From the NCBI GenBank assembly GCA_017997825.1, contig JAGOEH010000169.1, positions 1 through 6,714 of the forward strand: a DNA stretch of 6,714 nt. The letters are read 5' to 3'. Shown piece after piece: positions 1-5,030 of the stretch. The DNA comes from Candidatus Delongbacteria bacterium. GTDB lineage: Bacteria; JAGOEH01. The first letter of the stretch is position 1, and each line of letters starts with the position of its first letter. A program made the translations under genes and the position numbers. The notes below the pieces were generated by a model that made no database searches, was not told the DNA's origin, and was given only the letters and a program-made list of their open reading frames with translations.

Positions 1-45
1 GTGGAAAGACTACGAAAATTCTATGAATTTGATGAAATCGATTGA
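1..45 (+). CDS. 3' end of an upstream gene (partial, tentative)
   Basis: The first frame is open from the window edge and reads VERLRKFYEFDEID before a TGA at 43-45. The charged, hydrophilic tail looks like a natural protein C-terminus. The stop lies 16 bases before the ATG of the next gene, with that gene's ribosome binding site just after it, which is normal operon spacing. Only 14 residues are visible, so no family can be named. The call rests on spacing and composition alone. The second frame is also open to the window edge, but it leads into the signal peptide of the next gene and is better explained by chance. Confidence 0.35.
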   Translation: MERLRKFYEFDEID

Positions 46-50
46 AAATA

Positions 51-56
51 GGGAGG
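51..56 (+). promoter_or_regulatory. Ribosome binding site that fixes the start at 62
   Basis: GGGAGG lies 5 bases upstream of the ATG at 62. The in-frame ATG at 23 has no such site and would place 13 polar residues before a signal peptide. The site therefore decides for the shorter start. Confidence 0.7.
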
Positions 57-61
57 CAGAC

Positions 62-700
62 ATGAAAAAAATGTTGATTCTGTTGATCTTTAGTTATTCC
101 CTGGTGTTGGCTCAGCGCTATGGTACCGGCACAAGTAGCGGAATCTCGGCTCGTTTCGATTCCAATAATCTGGGATTCTATACGATTTATAATACCAGTT
201 TAAATATTCGCTCGGCCGGAGATGAAAATGTTTCCATTCATGTCCAGTTCAATACCCCGGAGTATATAGAACAATATTATACCGAGTTGACTCGGTATAT
301 GAAAATGCCGAAAGGAAAATCGATCCAACTAATCGAACGGAATTTCGATTATGCCCGTCGTGGATTCTGGATGGAGGTTACCGTCCGCTCCAACCACCTG
401 GAAGATCTGCTGTGGAATGAAAACGAGTGTTTTATCCTGGAGAATGATTTGGGACAGCGTGTCCGGCCCATGGTGGTTGGGCGGGGTACGATTCCAAAGT
501 ATGAACCGATCGATGTCGATGGGCAAATCTATGATGATCTGGCATGGGTTAAGAGCTTTGGACTTCGTTTTCCTTTGAGCTTGTTGGATGAGGAGATGAC
601 CCTGGTAACGCTCAAGTCGACCAATTGGTGCCGAATCCTGGGAAGTTGGGAGATGACTCCGGAACTTCGCAGTCAATATCTCCATCCTAATCATGATTAG
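62..700 (+). CDS. Secreted orphan protein, 212 aa
   Basis: Hypothetical protein of an unrecognised family. The start at 62 is preferred over the in-frame ATG at 23 because GGGAGG sits 5 bases before it and because a classic signal peptide begins there: MKK, then a hydrophobic core at residues 4-16, and a likely cleavage after A17 (VLA|Q). The mature part of about 195 residues has a Gly/Ser/Thr-rich start (about 20-30) followed by alternating hydrophobic and polar stretches, suggesting a beta-rich periplasmic or surface fold. The mature part contains only two cysteines, C123 and C190, which could pair if it is exported to an oxidising compartment. No lipobox, catalytic motif or membrane helix is visible. 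It is first in a tight run of envelope genes and overlaps the next by 8 bp. Existence as a gene is secure; function is unknown. Confidence 0.82.
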   Translation: MKKMLILLIFSYSLVLAQRYGTGTSSGISARFDSNNLGFYTIYNTSLNIRSAGDENVSIHVQFNTPEYIEQYYTELTRYMKMPKGKSIQLIERNFDYARRGFWMEVTVRSNHLEDLLWNENECFILENDLGQRVRPMVVGRGTIPKYEPIDVDGQIYDDLAWVKSFGLRFPLSLLDEEMTLVTLKSTNWCRILGSWEMTPELRSQYLHPNHD

Positions 701-1013
701 AAAATTGATATGGTGCGGGTTGGGCTGCCTTCTGATGGCCGGTGAAACTCAGGCGGAATTGATGCTTTATCGTTTGCGGATCGTAACCGTTGCCAACCAG
801 CGGTTCGAGTTGATATCCGCCTTCAATCCGGAAAACTACACGGCCAATTATGGAGGCAATCTGGTGATCCGCCGGGTTTATGTAATCCGCCAATGGCTGG
901 AGAAAAAAACTCTTAATCCGGATCGCTGGAAAGCCATTTTGATTAAGGAAAAGCTCTACCCGACCAATTATCTCCGCCTACCCGATCTAACTCAGGTCGA
1001 AGGAAAGGATTGA
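693..1013 (+). CDS. Small secreted orphan protein, 106 aa
   Basis: Hypothetical protein of an unrecognised family. Residues 1-21 form a signal peptide (MIRK, hydrophobic core to about residue 16, likely cleavage after A21 in the TQA|E context), leaving a mature protein of about 85 residues. This mature part is basic and has several beta-like segments (about 24-34 and 56-66) and a Trp-containing polar segment (about 68-85). The ATG lies inside the last codons of the preceding gene (8 bp overlap) and has no obvious Shine-Dalgarno site, so it is probably translated by coupling. The signal peptide argues for this start rather than the internal ATG at 735. The early cysteines (C8, C12) do not form a convincing lipobox. 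Position between two envelope genes suggests a periplasmic role. A distant relation to the beta domain in the two downstream proteins is possible but not shown. Confidence 0.72.
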   Translation: MIRKLIWCGLGCLLMAGETQAELMLYRLRIVTVANQRFELISAFNPENYTANYGGNLVIRRVYVIRQWLEKKTLNPDRWKAILIKEKLYPTNYLRLPDLTQVEGKD

Positions 1014-1020
1014 CACACCA

Positions 1021-1743
1021 ATGCTACGATATATCGGCTGCATGATCCTCCTGGTCCTGCTGAGCGGGACCTCGCGGGGAGATTCCGTTCCATCCTTGAT
1101 CTTTCGCGAGGGTGTGATTGTGCTTCGGAACAATGAAGCCCTGAAAGGCCGGATAGCCATTCGGGATTATCGTCAGCATCAGTCCCGGATCTCCATCTAT
1201 CCTCAGGGTTCAGCCGGATCCATCCGGGTTAAGGCCGGCGATATTCTTAAACTCGAATTTATTTACGGCAATCCAAGAAAAATCTATCGCCAGCCGACTG
1301 CCATGCCGATCTGGGTCACCCTCTATCGAAATGATGGTCAATCTTATGGAATGTGTTACTTCAACTCCTTTCTGGTTCTCTACCGGAATTCTCAAGGGCA
1401 GATCCGGGAATTCCTGGTTCATGATGGATTTGACGCATTTGAAAACATTAATTCCATTAAAACCATTATCTTTTATCCGGATATCCAAAGTGAAATGACC
1501 GGTGGCAGCCATCTGATCATTAATCAGGATATTCCCGATATCTCCGTTGTCTCCCCCCCGGTCTATCCGGACTATACCACCCGAAAAATCAGCTATATCC
1601 GTTCTAAACCTGACGGACTGCGAATCGGAAAGCTGAATGGGAACCTGCCGCTCAAGGTCATTGATCAACAGGGATCCTGGAAGAAAGTCCAGTTTGAAGG
1701 ATGGATTCATGAATCACTGATTAAGCCTCAGGATAGCCTATGA
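1021..1743 (+). CDS. Secreted protein with novel beta domain and C-terminal bacterial SH3-like domain
   Basis: Exported protein of 240 aa. A signal peptide covers residues 1-20 (core CMILLVLLSG, likely cleavage near G20). Residues about 28-152 are beta-rich and include ILKLEFIY (75-82) and a C-terminal signature L-x-x-D-x-F-x5-I-N-S-I-x-x-I (132-149). The same signature occurs in the next gene. A Pro/Ser linker (about 160-187) leads to residues 190-234, which resemble a bacterial SH3 (SH3b) domain: an IRSKPDG start, a GKL turn, a hydrophobic LKVID strand, GSWKKV, and the closing GWIHESLI. SH3b domains in exported proteins commonly bind peptidoglycan or peptide ligands, so wall association is likely but inferred. 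AAAGGA at 1004-1009 is a reasonable ribosome site. The stop overlaps the next start (ATGA, 4 bp), implying coupled expression. No enzymatic domain is seen. Confidence 0.82.
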   Translation: MLRYIGCMILLVLLSGTSRGDSVPSLIFREGVIVLRNNEALKGRIAIRDYRQHQSRISIYPQGSAGSIRVKAGDILKLEFIYGNPRKIYRQPTAMPIWVTLYRNDGQSYGMCYFNSFLVLYRNSQGQIREFLVHDGFDAFENINSIKTIIFYPDIQSEMTGGSHLIINQDIPDISVVSPPVYPDYTTRKISYIRSKPDGLRIGKLNGNLPLKVIDQQGSWKKVQFEGWIHESLIKPQDSL

Positions 1744-2804
1744 ATTGTCCAGTTTGCGGTTATGATATCAAACCCGGCGAGCTGCAGGGTAAAACGAACT
1801 GTCCGGAGTGTAATTCAACTTTATCCCCTGATTTTATTCAGTCTTTGGAGGGTATTATGGCATCAACCGACGAGAAAGACAACCTGGTAGAACTGGATGA
1901 GGAAATCGTCGAAAGTAAAGCTCACGGAAAATCCAATAATAATATGGCGTCGATTATCATTATTGTCCTACTTGTGGTAATGATTGTGGCGGCTGTTTTG
2001 TATTATTTATTGGTCATCGCCCGCAAGCCTTCCTCATTGCCTGTAGTTGCCGATACAACTATCGTGGATTTATCCGACAGTTTGAATATTATCGATACAA
2101 CCTCCTATACGGATTCTTTGGTGGTGGACACCGCTTCCTCCATTACGGTTTCTGATTCCATGCCTCAGGATACGCTTGCCCGCGACAGTCTAAGATCTGA
2201 TTCGGTTTCGATGGATGATGCTTCGTTGCCGCCCCCTGAGATTATGGATACGGTTCCTCCTCAGCGGGTTGAACCGCCATCCCCAACATCAACCCGGGTC
2301 GGAAAAAAGGCCAAACCTAGGCCAAACCGCCGGATTCCAACACCTAAGGATACCCCTCCGTCGGCCCAACCATCTCAGCCGATTCCTCCGGAACCTGAAC
2401 CGACCCTGTCGGTCGAGACTACTCAGGTTGTTCCTCCGGTCTCCCAATTGATTCGCTCAGTTATGGTGACCGTTTCAAATAGTATTGTGATTACCGATCG
2501 GGTGAAATTTGATCGTGATCAGGTTCGATATATGGCCTTTTCTGCCCAAGGGATGAAAAGTTTGCCGTTTGACCGAATCCTCCGGATTGAGTTCATATAT
2601 GACGGGCCTATCAATTTTTCCGATCAGAGCGGACTTTATCTGGTTCGAGCCAACATCACGACCCGTAACGGCGAAACATACAAGAATGTTGTGATTCCGG
2701 AATTGTCGTTCCATACCTCGCAACAACAGAAATATCTGATCAAGGATCGATTCATTCGGACCCGATCAATCAACTCGGTTACTCGAATCACTTTACTGGA
2801 ATAA
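1740..2804 (+). CDS. Bitopic membrane protein: zinc ribbon, TM helix, Pro-rich linker, periplasmic beta domain
   Basis: Protein of 354 aa with clear modules. Residues 3-24 form a CPxC-x14-CPxC zinc ribbon (C3, C6, C21, C24). An acidic stretch (44-58) precedes one long hydrophobic helix (about 70-94). Residues 100-162 are rich in Asp, Ser and Thr with repeated D-(S/T)-L/V elements. Residues 163-234 are Pro-rich, with a basic centre near 188-199. The final domain (about 236-354) carries ILRIEFIY (280-287) and L-x-x-D-x-F-x5-I-N-S-V-x-x-I (333-350), matching the preceding protein. The expected topology is ribbon in the cytoplasm and C-terminal domain in the periplasm, since zinc ribbons normally need the reducing side. 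AGGA at 1730-1733 and a 4 bp overlap support the start. The layout recalls TonB-type linkers, but the last domain is not recognisable as TonB. Role unknown: perhaps sensing or envelope bridging. Confidence 0.83.
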   Translation: MNCPVCGYDIKPGELQGKTNCPECNSTLSPDFIQSLEGIMASTDEKDNLVELDEEIVESKAHGKSNNNMASIIIIVLLVVMIVAAVLYYLLVIARKPSSLPVVADTTIVDLSDSLNIIDTTSYTDSLVVDTASSITVSDSMPQDTLARDSLRSDSVSMDDASLPPPEIMDTVPPQRVEPPSPTSTRVGKKAKPRPNRRIPTPKDTPPSAQPSQPIPPEPEPTLSVETTQVVPPVSQLIRSVMVTVSNSIVITDRVKFDRDQVRYMAFSAQGMKSLPFDRILRIEFIYDGPINFSDQSGLYLVRANITTRNGETYKNVVIPELSFHTSQQQKYLIKDRFIRTRSINSVTRITLLE

Positions 2805-2882
2805 GGGTGATTTGAAACACGGAATCCTTGTATGAAGATCAAACGGCATGAAATGAGCATAAGGATGAGCAAGGAGTAAACC

Positions 2883-3623
2883 ATGATCATAAAAAAGCAG
2901 AGTTGGATTATCATCTGGCTGGTACTGGGGATGACGGTCCAGGCCGGAGAATACTTTTACGGGTACCGGAACCTCAAGAATTCATCGATGAGACAGAAAA
3001 CCTGGTTGAAGAACTCGTTCACGACCAGTTATCATTTCAGTCAACCGACCGGAAAATCCGGCGATCTTCATCAGAACGGGAATCAATTCGATCTGGGATA
3101 TAAATTCCGTTTCTATCGATCATTGACCTATTATCTCAATTTCTCATTGGCCGGTTATGACGCCTTTCGTGATTTGCAGGCTTATGGTGATTTTATCGAT
3201 ATGGAGGGGATTACCGATATTTCGGTGCGAAAGATCAATCTTTATACCGGACTCAAAGTCTATTTCCCGATTTATCATCGCTTCAGTATCTCCGTACTGG
3301 GTACCGTAGGATTGACTCATATGCAGGTCCATCCTACCGTCACACCCGGTCTGGTCGTCACCGAAAGCAGTTTTCGGCAGGAATTGAAGAATAATCTCCT
3401 CAAACCTTATGATTATCGGAGTTTGGGTTGGGCTCCCGGTACCCAGATTGGCATCGGGCTGGAATACTTATTCAAGTTCCGGGTTGGATTGGAAGGATCA
3501 GCCATTTTACAGAATGAATTTTCATCCAGTGGAATAGCTTCATCAACCCAGATCGGACTCATGATTAATTACTATTTTAAATCGCTGGGGTTTCCCGACG
3601 ACCTTTTCAGATTCTATCGCTGA
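2883..3623 (+). CDS. Predicted outer-membrane beta-barrel protein, 246 aa
   Basis: A signal peptide spans residues 1-21 (MIIKK, core SWIIIWLVLGM, cleavage VQA|G). The mature part shows repeated amphipathic, aromatic-rich strands separated by polar loops: about 66-92 (paired strands rich in Tyr/Phe), 113-145 (the INLYTGLKVYF and RFSISVLGTVGL strands), 184-210 and 221-232. This is the pattern of a small barrel of roughly eight strands, as in the broad OmpA/OmpW-like class, but no named family is recognised. The last strand (TQIGLMINYYF) is followed by a 14-residue tail, so the barrel signal is not at the extreme C-terminus. AAGGAG at 2871-2876, 6 bases upstream, fixes the start. The 78-base gap from the zinc-ribbon gene holds no terminator, so it probably shares that operon and may be the outer-membrane member of the set. 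Confidence 0.78.
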   Translation: MIIKKQSWIIIWLVLGMTVQAGEYFYGYRNLKNSSMRQKTWLKNSFTTSYHFSQPTGKSGDLHQNGNQFDLGYKFRFYRSLTYYLNFSLAGYDAFRDLQAYGDFIDMEGITDISVRKINLYTGLKVYFPIYHRFSISVLGTVGLTHMQVHPTVTPGLVVTESSFRQELKNNLLKPYDYRSLGWAPGTQIGIGLEYLFKFRVGLEGSAILQNEFSSSGIASSTQIGLMINYYFKSLGFPDDLFRFYR

Positions 3624-3644
3624 TCGATTATGGTCATGATGGGC

Positions 3645-3668
3645 AATCCATCGGGTAATGATGGGATT
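3645..3668 (+). other. Bulged hairpin in the intergenic region
   Basis: AATCCATC (3645-3652) can pair with GATGGGATT (3660-3668), giving eight base pairs with one bulged G and a 7-base loop. It starts 22 bases after the barrel gene's stop. No T-run follows directly, so it is not a standard intrinsic terminator. It could stabilise the 3' end of the upstream transcript or be chance. Confidence 0.3.
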
Positions 3669-3689
3669 CGGCATCCGATCGCCAGTTCA

Positions 3690-3726
3690 GGAGTGACGGG
3701 ATTTATTAGTTGACTCCGCCTTTTTT
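3690..3726 (+). terminator. Weak intrinsic terminator candidate
   Basis: GGAGT (3690-3694) can pair with ACTCC (3713-3717), and GCC plus six T (3721-3726) follow. The stem is only five pairs with an 18-base loop, weaker than a typical intrinsic terminator. Its position after the envelope genes and before a probable promoter is sensible, and it is the only T-run-associated stem in the gap. Low confidence. Confidence 0.25.
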
Positions 3727-3751
3727 GCCTCCTTGATAGCGGATCTTCCGG

Positions 3752-3763
3752 CAAGATATCTTG
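3752..3763. promoter_or_regulatory. 12-bp perfect palindrome, possible operator
   Basis: CAAGATATCTTG is a perfect inverted repeat with no spacer. It lies 70 bases upstream of the DUF4912 gene start, and its right half overlaps a candidate -35 (TTGATT, 3761-3766). A dimeric repressor could bind here to control the glucan genes. No known regulator motif is recognised and chance cannot be excluded. Confidence 0.3.
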
Positions 3764-3817
3764 ATTACTTTTTTTTTCTTGCATATTAGTGTTTTTTTTC
3801 TTAATGTATAGTATAAC
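3761..3817 (+). promoter_or_regulatory. Candidate promoter region for the DUF4912-GH57 genes
   Basis: This AT-rich stretch contains a T9 run (3769-3777), a T8 run (3792-3799) and two possible -10 elements. One arrangement is TTGATT (3761-3766), a 17-base spacer, then TATTAG (3784-3789). The other uses TATAGT (3807-3812) or the adjoining TATAAC, with no good -35 at standard spacing, though TTGCAT (3779-3784) lies 22 bases upstream of TATAGT. Composition changes sharply from the flanking genes, as expected at a promoter. The exact start site cannot be decided from sequence. Confidence 0.45.
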
Positions 3818-3819
3818 AT

Positions 3820-3828
3820 AAGGAGGAG
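3820..3828 (+). promoter_or_regulatory. Strong ribosome binding site for the DUF4912 gene
   Basis: AAGGAGGAG contains a near-full Shine-Dalgarno core, with AGGAGG ending 6 bases before the ATG at 3833. It is the strongest ribosome site in the window and confirms this start. Confidence 0.85.
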
Positions 3829-3832
3829 TGTT

Positions 3833-5026
3833 ATGCCCAAAGATGAATTCACCGCATCGGCTTTGATGAGAATGAAAAAGGATGAATTGCTTGGGTTGGC
3901 CAAGGCTCGAAAGATCAAAGTCGATGAAAGCTTTACCAAATCGGACATTGTGAATCGATTGATGGCTAAAATCGATCGCACGAGCCCAAAACGATCGAAG
4001 GATTCATCGGGTTTAAAATCATCACCCGGTGAAAAATCGAAACCGGTGGCCGGCCCTAACGTTCTGAGGACTAAACCTTCCAAACCATCCGATACTCCGA
4101 TCGAAACGTCGGAAACCATGATTGAGAAATCCAAATTTGAGATTTCCAAACCCCAGGATCACCTGCCTCCTTATCAGAACAAAGACTCGTTGTATTATCA
4201 TTCAGAAGAAAACCACCTGGTGCTTCTTGTCCAGAATCCCTATTGGTGTTTTTCGTATTGGAGTATTACTGAAAAATCCAGAGAAGAGGCCAAGCGATTC
4301 TATGGCAAACAGTTTCCCCAAGCGGAATTGACGCTTCGGGTGTATAATGAATCAATCAGCCGGCAGCAGAATCGGATGATCTATTTTGACATTCCGGTTC
4401 GTGAGGATGCCACCAGTTGGTATATCAATATTCCAAAACCGGAATATCGTTACTATGCCGAGATCGGTTATAAGAATCTGCATCGATTTTATATTTTATG
4501 CCAGTCCAATCATGTCACCATTCCTGGTGTGACGCTATCCAAGACCCCTTTGGACAGCATACAGACTCCGGCCGAGGTATTGGATCAGGCCATATTTTAC
4601 CCCCAGGCGCCCCAGGTGATGAGCGAGGAAACCAGCCGTCAGATCCTGGACGTGATGGGAGGAGGCGGCCTAAAATCCGGGCCCTCTTCGGTCGACATCC
4701 AAAATCGTTTGTTTCCTTGCGTTTCATCTTGGGCGACTGCTACTGCCTTAACCGGTACCGGTCCTTTCAATCATGATTCGCTTGCTCGGGAGCCATTCTG
4801 GTTTAACGTAGAGTGTGAACTTACCGTCCGGGGACAGATTCAGCCGGGTGGAAAAGTGATCATTAACAATACCCAGGAGATGAGTCTGGATGAGAATCAT
4901 TGTTTTCGCCTCCAGTTTCCTCTGAAGGATGGCATGATTGAGTTGAAAACCATGGGAATCTCTCCGGATGGAACCCTGAGTCAAACCATCCGCCCGATTA
5001 TTTCCAAAAAGACCGATATTTTCTGA
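3833..5026 (+). CDS. DUF4912 protein with SAP/Rho-N-like N-terminal domain
   Basis: Cytoplasmic protein of 397 aa with no signal peptide. Residues about 11-46 (LMRMKKDELLGLAKARKIKV, then a Thr-Lys-Ser-Asp-Ile-Val helix) look like a SAP or Rho N-terminal helical domain, which in other proteins contacts nucleic acid. A Lys/Ser/Pro-rich linker covers 50-118. Residues about 122-235 match the DUF4912 pattern: NPYWCFSYWSI, AELTLRVYNES, YFDIPV, SWYINIP, YYAEIGY, and an SNHVTIPG end. A C-terminal beta domain (about 322-390, FNVECELTVRGQIQPGGKV and later LKTMGISPDGT) resembles the sandwich-like extension often seen in DUF4912 proteins. The gene is 4 bases from a GH57 branching enzyme gene, and this pairing recurs in other bacteria, which suggests a role in alpha-glucan storage. 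Biochemical function is not established. It probably has its own promoter in the preceding gap. Confidence 0.85.
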   Translation: MPKDEFTASALMRMKKDELLGLAKARKIKVDESFTKSDIVNRLMAKIDRTSPKRSKDSSGLKSSPGEKSKPVAGPNVLRTKPSKPSDTPIETSETMIEKSKFEISKPQDHLPPYQNKDSLYYHSEENHLVLLVQNPYWCFSYWSITEKSREEAKRFYGKQFPQAELTLRVYNESISRQQNRMIYFDIPVREDATSWYINIPKPEYRYYAEIGYKNLHRFYILCQSNHVTIPGVTLSKTPLDSIQTPAEVLDQAIFYPQAPQVMSEETSRQILDVMGGGGLKSGPSSVDIQNRLFPCVSSWATATALTGTGPFNHDSLAREPFWFNVECELTVRGQIQPGGKVIINNTQEMSLDENHCFRLQFPLKDGMIELKTMGISPDGTLSQTIRPIISKKTDIF

Positions 5027-5030
5027 TTGT

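Noticed and set aside
23-61. Upstream in-frame start for the first secreted protein
   Set aside because: It adds 13 polar residues before a normal signal peptide and lacks a ribosome site, whereas GGGAGG stands 5 bases before the ATG at 62.
693-760. Lipoprotein signal in the small secreted protein
   Set aside because: C8 and C12 fall too early or lack the L-[AS]-[GA]-C context, and an ordinary cleavage site after A21 fits better.
1512-1526. CTGAT-CATTA-ATCAG hairpin inside the SH3 protein gene
   Set aside because: A five-pair stem in coding sequence without a T-run is expected by chance in GATC-rich DNA.
1210-1710. Antisense reading frame of 166 aa inside the SH3 protein gene
   Set aside because: It lies wholly inside a well-supported gene on the other strand, shows no recognisable domain or signal peptide, and reads as a codon-bias shadow.
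2463-2804. TonB identity for the zinc-ribbon membrane protein
   Set aside because: The helix plus Pro-rich linker resembles TonB, but the C-terminal domain instead matches the neighbouring SH3 protein, and a zinc ribbon is not part of TonB.
2832-2879. Possible 15-residue leader peptide before the barrel gene
   Set aside because: It has no ribosome site of its own and no attenuator-like structure, and its last codons are simply the ribosome site of the barrel gene.
3706-4149. Antisense frame of 147 aa across the intergenic region and the DUF4912 start
   Set aside because: Its Lys-rich part is a translation of the T-tracts and the rest mirrors the DUF4912 gene; no ribosome site or domain supports it.
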